From Streptomyces sp. SID13031 (GTDB lineage Bacteria; Actinomycetota; Actinomycetes; Propionibacteriales; Kribbellaceae), in contig NZ_JAAGLV010000002.1 of the NCBI RefSeq assembly GCF_010548305.1, forward strand, positions 434,001-498,000: 64,000 bases of DNA. Reading direction: 5' to 3'. How positions within the stretch are numbered: position 1 is the stretch's first letter; every line of letters begins with the position of its first letter. The notes under the pieces are model-generated. The model was not told the origin of the DNA, did not search any database, and saw only the letters and a list, made by a program, of their open reading frames with translations. This document shows, one piece after another, positions 26,365-35,882 of this stretch. Position numbers and translations under genes: made by a program.

Positions 26365-29238
26365 TTACAGCAGGTGATGACGGTGGGCTGCGCTGGCGGC
26401 AGCGGCCCTGGTCGGGACGTCGAGTTTCCTGAGGATGTTGGAGATGTGAACACCCGCGGTCTTCGGCGAGATGGTCAGTTCCGCCGCGATCTCCCGGTTG
26501 CTGAGTCCGCCCACCAGCAGGCGGAGTACTTCGCATTCGCGTTCGGTCAGACCGAAGGGTGCGCTGGGCGCGGACTGGTCCTCGGTGCCGAGCGAGATCC
26601 GGGCTCGTCGCGCGACAGTCGCTATCCGCTCGGTCAACGGCCGGGCTGAGAGATCTCGCGCCAGCTGGCTAGCCTCGACCAGGATGGGTTTGGCGGCCTG
26701 GCGTTCGTCGGCCGCGACGAGCGCCGCAGCCGCGCACACCAGCGTCTGCGCCCGGTTGTATGGCTGCCCCAGGTCGAGCCAGCTCTGGGCCGCGTCGAGC
26801 CAACGCTCAACCGCGTCTGTGCATGTCGCAGAGAGGACGGATGCCGAAACCGTCTCTGCAAATGCGTTCTCGAGAGGTCCCAGCCGTCTCAGAGCGGCCG
26901 CCGCCACCTGCAGTTCCTCGCGAAGGCGCTCGCCTCCGGCGAGGCTGTCGACAGCCAGCGCGGCTGCCATCACCGCCGGCCAGGCGTTGCCGGCGTCGGC
27001 GTTCGGAATCACCGCAGGTAGTCCGGACGCCAGCCCCGCCAGGTCATCGGCTCGCCCCTCGGCCACGGCGAGTTCGATCATGAATCGCATCCGGCCCAAA
27101 CGGTAAGAGCCGTCATCAGCGTCCAGGCCCGTCGGCGGTTTCAGCTCCCGCAGCACGCGCGCGGCCGCGTCGAAGTCACCACGCCCAACGGCGACGATGC
27201 CGCTCCAGACCAGCAGCTTCAACCGCTCGATGACAGGTGGCCTCATCAGCAGCGCGCTGTCTATCACCTCGACAGCCTCGTCCCACCGGCCGATCGCCAC
27301 GAGTGAGTTCACGAGTTGATTCGCGACCATCGGGCCGCCGTACCGGGTCCTGCCGAGATCGACAGCCCGAGCAAGCGCTACCCGGCCGTAGTCGATCGCA
27401 ACTGGATGCTGACCTAGGTTGCAGAGGAAGTGCAGAAGGCAGAGGTACGCCAGGATTTCGGCGTCCCCATACCCGTGCGCCCGCGCGTCGACGAGAGCAT
27501 CGGCAAAGGCGAGCTGGGGATCGCCACCGTCGTGGAGTGCCAGAGCGGCCGACGTGATTTGGCTTTCGAGCCGTGTCTCGGGCGAAGGCAGACGATCGGC
27601 AAGTTCGGCAAGCTCGGCGGTGAAGGGCCGGGCCTCATCGTGGCGACCGCGCGCGATCAGAGCGCGAGACAGTAGCCCGAGTAGTGCGGCACGCAGGATG
27701 CTGGGCTGGCTGGCCAGCCGTACACCGTCCTGGAAGTCCTCGACTTCTCCCGGAGCAACCATTTGACGGCGCATGACGCCGCGCTCCAACAGTAATTCGG
27801 CGCTCCGCTCAGTGGCCGGTTGTTCCGCCAGTTCCTTGAAAGCCTCCTCGACCAGGACGAGCCCTTTCTCGCTCTCGCAGACCCAGCAGGCTGCGTCGGC
27901 CGCAAGTTGCAGTACGTCGAGTCGGCTCGCTCCCGCTTTGTCGGACGGTTCGTCGACCTGGTTCCAGAGGTCAAGGACCATCTCGAGCATCTGCAGCTTT
28001 TCGTCGGCACCGATCTGGACATCCCTGCTTCCGCAGGTGGACCAGGCGGCGGCGAACGCACGGGCCTGCTCACGGGCGGCCAGCCAATGTCGTGCGACAG
28101 TCGCAGCCCGCCACGTCCGCGGGTCGTCAAGGGCTGTCGCGGTAAGAACCTCCGCGTACCGCCGGTGCAGCTCGATGGTCTCACCAGGCAGCAAGCCGGC
28201 GACGATGGCGTCACGGATCAACCCGTGGCGGAACGCATACCCGTCGGCGGAGCCAACCAGAACCTTCGCCGCGATCGCCGGCCCGATGGTGGCTGTCAGG
28301 TTTGTGGCCTCGGGCCCGACGACCTGAGCCAGTACTTCGTGCTCGACGACCGTGCCGCCTATCGCTGCCGCTTTGAGCAGTTGCTGGGTTCCGGCGGGGA
28401 GGTCCTCGACCATTCTCAGCAGCAGACCGTGGAGTGAAGCGGGCAGGCTGCCGCGGACCGTACCGTCCGGCCCGATCAGGGCCTCGGTAAACAGCGGAAC
28501 GCCTTCGCTGATCCGGTGCACCACGGCTGCCACCTCGGGCGGGGCCGGTTCGCCAAGAATCCCGTTCAGTTGCTGGGCGACCTCAGGCTGCGTAAGTCCG
28601 GCGAGGTCGATGCGGATGACCTGCACGAGGCGGCTGAGTTCGGTGAGAACCCTGCGGAGGTGGTTCGCGGTCTGGGCCTCCTCGGTCCGGAAGGACACGA
28701 GGACCAGGAGTGGGGAATCGGTCAGGGTGGAGACCAGGTAGCTCAGCAGGTCCTGAGTGGCCGGGTCGGCCCAGTGCGCGTCCTCGATGACGAGGACGCA
28801 GGTTCCGGTATCGCAGGTCGTTTCGACCAGCGACCTGAACGCTTCGAACATCCTTGCCTTGGCCAGGCCGGCATCGTCGGTGACCGGAGTAGCGCCTAGA
28901 GACGGGAGAAGGCGGGCAAGCTCGTCACGGCTCGGCTCTCCGATCAGGGCGGCGATCCCGGCTCCGCCGTACTCCCGTGCTACGTCACGCAGGATGGACC
29001 GGAAGGGCCCGTAGGGCAGACCCGTGTCGCTCTGGTCGAGACAGGCTCCGGTCAGCAAGCGCGTTCCGGACGGCAACCGGTCGGCAAATTCGCGGATCAG
29101 CCTCGTCTTGCCAACACCGGCCTCACCGCTGATCAGCACTGTTCGGCTGCTTCCCTGACCGGCGTCCTTCAACGCCTCGGTCAGCAGGGCCAGCTCGGTC
29201 CGGCGTCCGGCCAGCAAGGGGCTCACTCGGCGGTTCAA
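26365..29238 (-). CDS. large LuxR-family (LAL-type) ATP-binding regulator
   Basis: 957 residues, TTG start preceded by GGAGGAGGTGCC. The N-terminal AAA-type ATPase has Walker [17 protein letters not shown] and Walker [21 protein letters not shown] long helical TPR-like middle follows. The C-terminal LuxR helix-turn-helix reads [20 protein letters not shown] and [20 protein letters not shown]. Such proteins often activate secondary-metabolite or sugar-use genes. It is the largest regulator in the accessory part and could control local modules, but nothing in the sequence ties it to a particular motif. Confidence 0.92.
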   Translation of the reverse strand: MNRRVSPLLAGRRTELALLTEALKDAGQGSSRTVLISGEAGVGKTRLIREFADRLPSGTRLLTGACLDQSDTGLPYGPFRSILRDVAREYGGAGIAALIGEPSRDELARLLPSLGATPVTDDAGLAKARMFEAFRSLVETTCDTGTCVLVIEDAHWADPATQDLLSYLVSTLTDSPLLVLVSFRTEEAQTANHLRRVLTELSRLVQVIRIDLAGLTQPEVAQQLNGILGEPAPPEVAAVVHRISEGVPLFTEALIGPDGTVRGSLPASLHGLLLRMVEDLPAGTQQLLKAAAIGGTVVEHEVLAQVVGPEATNLTATIGPAIAAKVLVGSADGYAFRHGLIRDAIVAGLLPGETIELHRRYAEVLTATALDDPRTWRAATVARHWLAAREQARAFAAAWSTCGSRDVQIGADEKLQMLEMVLDLWNQVDEPSDKAGASRLDVLQLAADAACWVCESEKGLVLVEEAFKELAEQPATERSAELLLERGVMRRQMVAPGEVEDFQDGVRLASQPSILRAALLGLLSRALIARGRHDEARPFTAELAELADRLPSPETRLESQITSAALALHDGGDPQLAFADALVDARAHGYGDAEILAYLCLLHFLCNLGQHPVAIDYGRVALARAVDLGRTRYGGPMVANQLVNSLVAIGRWDEAVEVIDSALLMRPPVIERLKLLVWSGIVAVGRGDFDAAARVLRELKPPTGLDADDGSYRLGRMRFMIELAVAEGRADDLAGLASGLPAVIPNADAGNAWPAVMAAALAVDSLAGGERLREELQVAAAALRRLGPLENAFAETVSASVLSATCTDAVERWLDAAQSWLDLGQPYNRAQTLVCAAAALVAADERQAAKPILVEASQLARDLSARPLTERIATVARRARISLGTEDQSAPSAPFGLTERECEVLRLLVGGLSNREIAAELTISPKTAGVHISNILRKLDVPTRAAAASAAHRHHLL

Positions 29239-29322
29239 GGCACCTCCTCCAGAAAGGCGAACGGCGGAGGGCGGTGCCGGTCGGCAGGTATGTAGGCAGG
29301 CTAGCGGTCAAGGGGCTCGTGG

Positions 29323-29520
29323 ATAGGGCGGATGCCCGATATGCGGGGAGGCGGTTTACGGCCACCCTGCTGGTGACAGGGCTGCCGGGGACGACCAACG
29401 GCGCGCCGGGCATCCATTGGAAGAGGTTGCGCTGTGGGATCAGGCGATGCATCTGTGCACCAGCCCGTGGAGGCCACTGACCCGGCGCCGCAGGCAGAGG
29501 CGGTGACGAGTGCTTGGGCA
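29323..29520 (+). repeat. about 190-bp leader/promoter repeat, copy 2 (orphan)
   Basis: Inverted copy of 10600-10790. It begins with the element ATAGGGCGGATGCCCGAT (29323-29340), 13 bp, GTTTACG (29354-29360), and ends at GTGACGAGTGCTTGGGCAAG. The lipoprotein that follows copy 1 is absent here; an acyl-CoA ligase fragment comes next. One G is missing in the leader ORF relative to copy 1. Confidence 0.75.
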
Positions 29521-29659
29521 AGCAAGGGTTTTCGTTCGGATCCGAGGTTGCTGAGCTCGCCTACCGCTGCTCGCACTGGTCACGCTGTCGGCGAGCCCGG
29601 GGAACTGGGCGCGCTCCGCGCAGCGCAGTTAGGGCATTGCCGGTGGAGCGCCGCCGGGT

Positions 29660-30385
29660 GAGCGCCTTGGCCACTTCTTCCGCGGCATCGGCGTACCGGT
29701 GCTGGAGGGCTACGGGCCGACCAAGACGACTGCGGCGCTCAGCGTGAACCTGCCGGACGACATCTGGATCGGGACGGTCGGCAAGCCGCTGCCCGGTGTG
29801 ACTGTTGGCGTTGCCGATGACGGCGAGCTCTGCTTCAAGGGCGGGCAGGTCATGCTCGGCTACTGGAAGAACGACGAGGCGACCGCGGCGGCCATCGACT
29901 CCGACGGCTGGTTCCACACCGGCGACTTGGGCGACTTCGACGCCGATGGGTTCATCAAGATCACCGGCCGGAAGAAAGAAAGTCCTGGTCACCGCTGGCG
30001 GCAAGAACGTTGCCCCTGCAGTCATCGAGGACCGGATCCGCCTGCACCAGCTGGTCAGCCAGTGCATGGTCGTCGGCGACGCGAAGCCCTACATCGCGGC
30101 GCTGATCACCATCGATCCCGAGACCATCGGCGCTTGGGCCGGCAACACGGAAAATCCACGGTCATGTCGGCCCTGGCGACCGACAAGGACCTGATCGCGG
30201 AGATCCAGATCGCCATCGACGACGCCAACACCACCGTCTCCAAAGCCGAAGCGATCAAGAAGTTCAGCACCCTCGAAAATGACTGGACCCAGGAAAACGG
30301 TGAACTCTCCCTCAAACTATCGCTGCGCCGACACATCGTCATGAAGAAGCATGAGGCAGACGTCGAGGCGCTGTACCTGCACTAG
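29660..30385 (+). pseudogene. C-terminal part of a long-chain acyl-CoA ligase, frameshifted
   Basis: The sequence HFFRGIGVPVLEGYGPTKTT, then [20 protein letters not shown] and [20 protein letters not shown] is the adenylation core with the GWFHTGDLG motif. A frameshift near 29988 leads to [20 protein letters not shown], and another near 30155 returns the frame for the tail (NDWTQENGELSLKLSLRRHI). Two indels and the missing N-terminal half make it nonfunctional. A matching N-terminal fragment is at 8620-8808. Confidence 0.8.
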
Positions 30386-30475
30386 GACCCCATGCCGATG
30401 ACAACTCCGGCCTGCTTCATTGTGGCCGACGCAATGGACGGCCGACGACCACCCGTTGCTGTCTGAAAGGGAACG

Positions 30476-30931
30476 ATGGACATCACGATCACGGTCGACA
30501 TCACGCTGGGGAAACGCCTGCAATACGTGCGCGAGCGGACGTTCTGGATCGGCTGGATCGCGAGGCTGATCGGTCTCGGCTTGCTGGCCCTCGGCATCTT
30601 CGTCCTGAACTTCGATGGGTTCTTCCTGGTTCTCGGTGTGGTGTACTTTTTCGGTCCCGAACTGCTGGCCGTCATCGGGCACTTTGCAACGCGGCGATTC
30701 GGCAAGACCTACACCTACACGCTGACGGAGTCTGGCATCGAGGCGACGACAGCGGTCAGCACGACCCATCTCGCCTGGGCCGCGTTCAAATCGATCCGGC
30801 AAAGCCACAACAGTTGGCGCTTCGGAGTGTCGGGGATCAGCGCCATCGTTCTCCCGAAGTCCGACTTCACCCCGGAACAGGCCGCCGAATGGCAGACCTT
30901 CGTCACCACCGCGGGCCTCATCAAGGCCTGA
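30476..30931 (+). CDS. YcxB-like membrane protein
   Basis: 151 residues, ATG with AAAGGGAACG upstream. Two helices are seen at about residues 22-60 (IGWIARLIGLGLLALGIFVL, GFFLVLGVVYFFGPELLAVI). The C-terminal domain TYTLTESGIEATTAVSTTHL followed by AWAAFKSIRQSH and IVLPKSDFTPEQAAEW is the YcxB-like pattern. The function of this family is unknown. It appears complete and stands alone. Confidence 0.75.
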   Translation: MDITITVDITLGKRLQYVRERTFWIGWIARLIGLGLLALGIFVLNFDGFFLVLGVVYFFGPELLAVIGHFATRRFGKTYTYTLTESGIEATTAVSTTHLAWAAFKSIRQSHNSWRFGVSGISAIVLPKSDFTPEQAAEWQTFVTTAGLIKA

Positions 30932-30959
30932 TCACCCGATAGGGCGACATCGTCGGAGC

Positions 30960-31230
30960 CGTCGAGAGACTCTTCCACTTCGGTCTCTGCCGCGGATGCG
31001 CCGCGCACCGACACCTGACGAAGGTGCTGCCAGACAACCCCGAACTCGCGAGGCTTCTGCTCAAGCACAGCCCGGGACGCCTCCTGCGTTACCTGCGTGA
31101 ATCACCCACTGCTCGCCAGATACTCACCGACGTCGGAACCGGAGCCTGCGCACTCAAACCCACGAGGCACTCGACGCCCGAACGACAAGCCAACGCGACC
31201 TGGCCGTTGACTACCTGCGCGAGCTGACAG
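30960..31230 (+). pseudogene. possible tyrosine-integrase N-terminal remnant
   Basis: Reading VLPDNPELARLLLKHSPGRL and LRYLRESPTARQILTD in one frame, then THEALDARTTSQRDLAVDYL in another, gives a pattern seen in actinobacterial integrase-like proteins upstream of the catalytic part. It is short and frameshifted; the assignment is tentative. Confidence 0.3.
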
Positions 31231-31235
31231 AGGAC

Positions 31236-31268
31236 TGTATGCGAAATGAAGGAGCCGTCTGTTTTGGT
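31236..31268 (+). promoter_or_regulatory. 11-bp-repeat (SARP-like) promoter
   Basis: TGTATGC (31236-31242), 4 bp, TGAAGGA (31247-31253), G, 8 bp, TTTGGT (31263-31268; lacks the A of NANNNT). The weakest of the well-placed members, 38 bp before the secreted-protein start. Confidence 0.45.
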
Positions 31269-31306
31269 GTTGGCAACAGAACCAAGCTGACACAAGGAGG
31301 AGCACC

Positions 31307-31945
31307 ATGTCGATGCGATTTTCGGCCTCGGCCGGGCGACGGTCTCGACGCAGCACCGGACGGTTCACTCTGCGCACATTGATGGCTGTCTGCCTGGCAT
31401 TCGGCGTCCTACTCAGCGGCTCCACGACAGCGGCTTTCGCTGCGGAACCGATTACGGAGGCACTCGAGCGCGTTGCCGACGGTACCTACACCGCCGCCGA
31501 CCTCGATCTACTCCGGTCTTATCCAGAGATCGCCGCACAGGTGCCCGACCCGACAGCCAAGGTGGAGATGGGCTCCGATACCAATGACAACCGCACGATC
31601 CAGGCCATATGCGGTGCGTGGGTCGACGTATGGTACCGCCACCGAAGCCTGACGGGCTCCACAATTTACCAGTACCACCAGCGCGTGGTCTACTGCCGCG
31701 ACGGGACTCGCGTGACGTCATGGCAGAGCCGCTACGACTACCTCTCGTACCAACAGAGCATCGTCAACTGGAAGGAACAGACCGTCAACCAGGAGTGGGG
31801 AATCGGGACATCGTCGGCATGGTCACACATTCAACGTCATATCGAGCTCTGTATCCCAACAAAGTGCTACGCGCACGTGTATCCCTGGATCAAGATCGGC
31901 GTTCGGGGTAACGGGACGTACGAATACACCGGCTCCGCGTCGTAG
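31307..31945 (+). CDS. secreted protein of unknown function
   Basis: 212 residues, ATG after ACAAGGAGGAGC. It has an extended Arg-rich signal peptide (helix LMAVCLAFGVLLSGS, cleavage near AFAA-E47). The mature part has a short helical region (ITEALERVADGTYTAADLDL) and an aromatic, beta-like domain (WVDVWYRHRSLTGSTIYQYH, VTSWQSRYDYLSYQQSIVNW) with four cysteines. No family is recognised. It resembles the other island secreted proteins in size, cysteine content and promoter design. Confidence 0.78.
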   Translation: MSMRFSASAGRRSRRSTGRFTLRTLMAVCLAFGVLLSGSTTAAFAAEPITEALERVADGTYTAADLDLLRSYPEIAAQVPDPTAKVEMGSDTNDNRTIQAICGAWVDVWYRHRSLTGSTIYQYHQRVVYCRDGTRVTSWQSRYDYLSYQQSIVNWKEQTVNQEWGIGTSSAWSHIQRHIELCIPTKCYAHVYPWIKIGVRGNGTYEYTGSAS

Positions 31946-32015
31946 CCGTTAGAACGGCACATACTGCCGGCGCCGACGAGGTCGGTGGTGACACATCCGT
32001 CTAGCGAACCCGTAT

Positions 32016-32050
32016 AGGCAGGCCCGAAGCGACCGTTGGCCGGCCTGCCT
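32016..32050 (+). terminator. hairpin after the secreted protein
   Basis: AGGCAGGCC / GGCCTGCCT, a 9-bp stem, 70 bp after the stop codon. The two arms are separated by a 17-base loop. Confidence 0.5.
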
Positions 32051-32258
32051 CCGAAGGGTCAGAAGTCAACAAGGGCGACCCGAGCGGGGCTGCAACGGCC
32101 CTCGCCGAAGCCCAGGAGCTGTTCACGGAGATGTCCGCGACTGCATGCCCTCGGCGCGATCCAGGCTGCCTCCCATCACCGTCCGCATGCTGAGGTGCGA
32201 CGCCAGCAGTAATGGCGCCTCTCCGAATGCGAAAACCTGCTGACTCGGCGAATTGGTG

Positions 32259-32291
32259 TGAAGGCCATGTGAAGGCGGCATCTGGCAGCGT
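32259..32291 (+). promoter_or_regulatory. 11-bp-repeat (SARP-like) promoter of the P450 peptide cluster
   Basis: Two perfect TGAAGGC heptamers (32259-32265, 32270-32276), G, 8 bp, CAGCGT (32286-32291). The predicted start near 32298 leaves a 38-base leader before the peptide ORF. Confidence 0.7.
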
Positions 32292-32335
32292 GGCTATCCG
32301 TCAACGAGCCTCGGCTCTCGCTCAATTGGAGGAAC

Positions 32336-32425
32336 ATGGTGCACTACGTCCGGCACGTCACCGCTCGCCTGCTCGGAAACACCCGAATGGGTGGCTTCTA
32401 CAACTATTGGGACATCGCGGACTGA
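32336..32425 (+). CDS. 29-residue putative RiPP precursor peptide
   Basis: ATG at 32336 preceded by GGAGGAAC, an excellent ribosome-binding site. The leader is MVHYVRHVTARLLGNTR, basic and amphipathic. The C-terminal part is MGGFYNYWDIAD, with Phe21, Tyr22, Tyr24 and Trp25 as an aromatic cluster. A cytochrome P450 starts 62 bp downstream and a methyltransferase follows. In biarylitides, cittilins and tryptorubin-type atropopeptides a short peptide with Tyr/Trp residues is crosslinked by exactly such a neighbouring P450. The core sequence is not one I recognise. The peptide has its own SARP-like promoter. The assignment as a precursor is inference from layout and composition. Confidence 0.7.
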   Translation: MVHYVRHVTARLLGNTRMGGFYNYWDIAD

Positions 32426-32487
32426 TGTCGCACCGGCGGCGGGGCGTCTTGCCCCGCCCCGGGTTCCGATCACTGCGGGAGGATGCG

Positions 32488-33777
32488 TTGAGCACCAAGA
32501 CGAGTTTGCGCCCACCCGGACCGAAAGGCCGCCTGCTGGTGGGCAATACAGTCGAGTACGACCGAGACCGGATGGGGTTCCTGCGCCGCACCAGCGCCGA
32601 GTACGGCGACGTGTTCTCCTTCGACAGCCGCACGATCGTGGTGTTCGAGCCCGATCTCGTGCACGAACTGCTGGCCAGGACCAACGGCGACTTCTCCAGC
32701 GAAAGCTCGGCGGTGGCCACCCGCTTCGACGCCGAGCGCAGCGCCGAAGACGCCGAGCTGTGGATGGCAGCTCGACGCGCGGGCTGGCGCGGACTTAACC
32801 GCGCCACTGCTCAGGCGCACGCAATCCGACTGGGCGCGCTGTTCGAGCGCACGATTGAGGAGACCTTGGGCCAGCCCGTCGACGTACTGGCGATGATGAA
32901 ATCCTTCTCAGGCCGGGCAACCGCCGACTTCTGTCTCGGGCCCGATGCTGGCGGGATGCCGGAGGTCATCGCGGAGAACACAGCCGCGATCGAGCCGCTG
33001 TCGGGCAGTTCACAGCTGTTCCCGGCATGGCTTCCCTCCAAGAGGATCGCCCGCTTTCGGCGCGCTCGCGATCACACGCTCGACAGCATCACCGCACGGA
33101 TCCGCCGCCGCGCGGCCGAACCAGCGCCCGCTGAGGCGCGCGACCTGCTCGATGTGCTTCTCGCGGTACCGGGCCTGTCCGAACTGCAGGTGCAGCGCCT
33201 CATCCGCGGGATCCTGCTGGCGGCCTTTGGGGTCCCGGCTGCGGCGATGACGTGGACAGTGTGGACGCTGACCACGCGACCTGATCTCTGGGACCGGGTC
33301 GCCACCGAGGCGTCCCAATGGGATGGTGCGAGCGTTCCTCCGCTATCCGCCCTGCCTCAGACCGAGGCGGTGGTCAAGGAGGTATTGCGGCTTTGGCCAC
33401 CCACGTGGCTGATGGGCCGCATTGCCTTGCGGCCCACGACGCTGGGGCAGTGGGCGCTGCAGCCGGAAGACCAGGTGATGTTCAGCCCGTACCTGATCCA
33501 CCGCGATCCCCGCTGGTGGACCGACCCGGACGAGATGCATCCGGAGCGCTGGCTGGACCCGGCGATGACCCCACGTAGGCATTCCTACCTGCCCTTCGGC
33601 GCGGGCCCGCGGGTATGCGTGGGTACCCAGCTAGGAATGCTCCAGCTCACCCTGGCCACGTTCTGGCTGGCACGGAACTACCAAGTGTCCGCCCCTGCCG
33701 CAGCCAGGTCCGGTCCGGAGTTTCACAACCTCTTGGTGCCCACGGGTTTCACCGCGTCATTCCAGCGGTCGTCCTAG
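32488..33777 (+). CDS. cytochrome P450 of the peptide cluster
   Basis: 429 residues from TTG 32488, chosen because GGGAGGA precedes it and the product then begins with the usual PPGPKGRLLVGNTVEYDRDR. The haem motif is FGAGPRVCVG (Cys377) and the ExxR motif is KEVLRLWP. The I-helix region reads LLAAFGVPAAAMTWTVWTL; the common acid-Thr pair of (A/G)Gx(D/E)T is absent, as in some P450s with unusual oxidant use. Likely role: oxidative crosslinking of aromatic residues in the 29-residue peptide encoded just upstream. A stand-alone catabolic P450 is the alternative. Confidence 0.9.
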   Translation: MSTKTSLRPPGPKGRLLVGNTVEYDRDRMGFLRRTSAEYGDVFSFDSRTIVVFEPDLVHELLARTNGDFSSESSAVATRFDAERSAEDAELWMAARRAGWRGLNRATAQAHAIRLGALFERTIEETLGQPVDVLAMMKSFSGRATADFCLGPDAGGMPEVIAENTAAIEPLSGSSQLFPAWLPSKRIARFRRARDHTLDSITARIRRRAAEPAPAEARDLLDVLLAVPGLSELQVQRLIRGILLAAFGVPAAAMTWTVWTLTTRPDLWDRVATEASQWDGASVPPLSALPQTEAVVKEVLRLWPPTWLMGRIALRPTTLGQWALQPEDQVMFSPYLIHRDPRWWTDPDEMHPERWLDPAMTPRRHSYLPFGAGPRVCVGTQLGMLQLTLATFWLARNYQVSAPAAARSGPEFHNLLVPTGFTASFQRSS

Positions 33778-34029
33778 CTGACTGCTGGTTGAGGGCGGCG
33801 GACTTGCCCCTGGCAGTCGTGGTGGAGGCAGTGTTCGTTCGCACCACCTCTGCCGTGCGTGTGGCTGCCGGAACGCAACGCACTGTAGGAGGGGGTACCA
33901 GAAAAGTGGCGGAGCATGGCGCCTTGGGGGTGCGCACCTGACGGGAACTAGGCATTTGCCTTATGTATTTGGCGCCGGCTTACGGCAACCGTGGGAGACG
34001 CCGAATCTGGTGAGAACAGGAGGCACACC

Positions 34030-34677
34030 ATGTCCGCGACCGGGAGCACCGAGTCGACAAGTCACGCGTTCCGAGGTGCGATTCAGCGGAATCAGCGAAC
34101 AGTCGCGGCCTATGAGGGCGAAGCACGAAACTACGCGCGCCTGTGTGGATCTGAGCTGCCCGCCCAGAGCGAGAAGACGTTGCGCACCTTCGTCGCCGCG
34201 CTTCCGCGATTCGGCCGGATTCTTGAGGTCGGGTCTGGCACAGGCCATGACGCGGACTTCGTTGAGCACCTCGGGATCGAGGTTCGACGGACGGACGCCA
34301 CTCGCGCCTTCTGCGAGATTCAGGCAGAGCGCGGGAAGCAAGCCGAGCTATTGAATGTCATCACCGACGATTTGGGCGGTCCCTACGACGGTGTGATGGC
34401 ACTGTGCGTTCTGATCCATGTGGACCCGGTACAGTTCGAGGCCGTCCTCGGTCGGATCCGAGACGCGCTTGCGCCAGATGGCGTGTTCCTTGCATCGATG
34501 CGGGAGGGCACGGGCGCCGAGGTCTCAGGCCCGTGGTTCACGGCACTGTGGCACGAGCAGGACCTCACCGCTGCGTTTGAAGGAGCCGACCTGCAAGTCG
34601 AGTGGACATCGTTCCACATCGATGGTTCCGGGGATCGGTGGCTTACCTACATGGTGCGCCGCACGGAGTCGTCTTGA
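34030..34677 (+). CDS. SAM-dependent methyltransferase
   Basis: 215 residues, ATG with AGGAGG upstream. Class I fold: motif I ILEVGSGTGHDADFVE, a later acidic residue VRRTDATRAFCE, and motif LGGPYDGVMALCVLIHVDP. It lies 250 bp downstream of the P450 in the same direction. It could N- or O-methylate the peptide product, but the gap leaves room for an independent promoter. An IS3-like remnant begins only 13 bp after its stop. Confidence 0.87.
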   Translation: MSATGSTESTSHAFRGAIQRNQRTVAAYEGEARNYARLCGSELPAQSEKTLRTFVAALPRFGRILEVGSGTGHDADFVEHLGIEVRRTDATRAFCEIQAERGKQAELLNVITDDLGGPYDGVMALCVLIHVDPVQFEAVLGRIRDALAPDGVFLASMREGTGAEVSGPWFTALWHEQDLTAAFEGADLQVEWTSFHIDGSGDRWLTYMVRRTESS

Positions 34678-34689
34678 TGACGCGACGGG

Positions 34690-35650
34690 GAAGGATACTG
34701 TTCGTCGCCCTGGGGCGGCGGTGGATCAGGTCGGTTTTCAGGGTGGAGAAGAACGATTCGGCCACGGCGTTGTCCCAGCATTGGCCTCGTCGTCCGACCG
34801 ACAAGACGACGCCCAGATCCTTTGCCAGGTTGGCGTATTCGGTGGATGTGTATTGGCAGCCGCGGCCGGAGTGGAACACCACCTCGGGTGCTGGGCGGCG
34901 CCGGTTGACCGCGTCGGTGAGGGCATCGGCGACCAGGTCTGTGCGTAGGTGGTCTGCGACTGCCCAGCCGACTACCCGGCGCGAGGCGGGGTCGATCACG
35001 GTGGCGAGGTAGAGGCAGCTTTGCCAGGTGTGGATGTAGGTGATGTCGCCGCACCAGCGGGGTGTCCAGGGCTGCTGGCTGGTTGGGGTCGATGGCGAAG
35101 TCACGGCCGATCAGTCCGGGCGGTGGCGGCGGCCGGGTCGGCGATGGTGGTCTTCTTCCATCGTCGTGGGGTGCGGCCGTAACGGTCGATCTGGCGCATC
35201 AGGCGCGCTACCTGTTTGCGGGAACACCGCTGCCCCTGGTCTGGCAGTTCGTGGTGGACTCGCGGGGAGCCATAGGTCTGTTGGGACTCTTCGTGGATCT
35301 CGACGATCTTCGCGGTCAGCTCGACGTCGCGTCGGGCATGGCGCGATCCGGGGTCGGCATAGTAGGCGGAACGGGAGACCTAGAGCAGCTCACAAGCCCT
35401 GGCGACGTTGTGATTGCCGGCCTTTTCCGCCTCGATGAACGGGTAACAGTTCACCGGGTCTCCGACGTCACGTTCAGCCTGCTTCAGCTATTCACGCACC
35501 GCGGTCTGAGCCAGATCGAAATCCTTCGCGACCTGACCCACCGACCGATCACCGCGCTGACACAGCCCGACGATCTCGGCCTTGAAGTCAGGTGTGAACG
35601 AACGACGAGGCCTTGGCTTCGTCTTGCCCATGGACTCCATGATGAACATC
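34690..35650 (-). mobile_element. IS3-family insertion sequence remnant
   Basis: OrfA begins near 35640 (MGKTKPRPRRSFTPDFKAEI, VGLCQRGDRSVGQVAKDFDL) and has a TAG where REW is expected. OrfB reads WTPRWCGDITYIHTWQSCLY, VIDPASRRVVGWAVADHLRT and ends AVAESFFSTLKTDLI. The second catalytic Asp, normally HSDRGSQYTS, is changed to HSGRGCQYTS and the C-terminal end is lost, so it cannot transpose by itself. Confidence 0.85.
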
Positions 35651-35882
35651 CCTCCGGAGCAACCGCTCCTGATCTCGGATGTCCGTCAAACGGGGTAGAC
35701 CCATCTCGGCAGTCCACGTCGATCACTTCCACTTCCCTGTGGGGACGGGTTCACCCGTGGTGACGGACCAGTACCGGGGTCATGACGTGGATTCCGCAGA
35801 ACCGTCCGGGCGCCGGCCCAACGGCGTGACAGGCTCCGAAAATGGGCGGGAACCGGATTCGGCCGAGCGGGCAATAACAGGT

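Noticed and set aside
26365-29238. The large LuxR-type protein as the SARP regulator of the repeat promoters
   Set aside because: It has no OmpR-type N-terminal DNA-binding or BTAD domain; LuxR helix-turn-helix proteins bind dyad sites, not 11-bp direct repeats.
29354-29360. GTTTACG as a SigB/SigF -35 box
   Set aside because: No GGGTA-type -10 occurs 14-17 bp downstream in any of the five copies.
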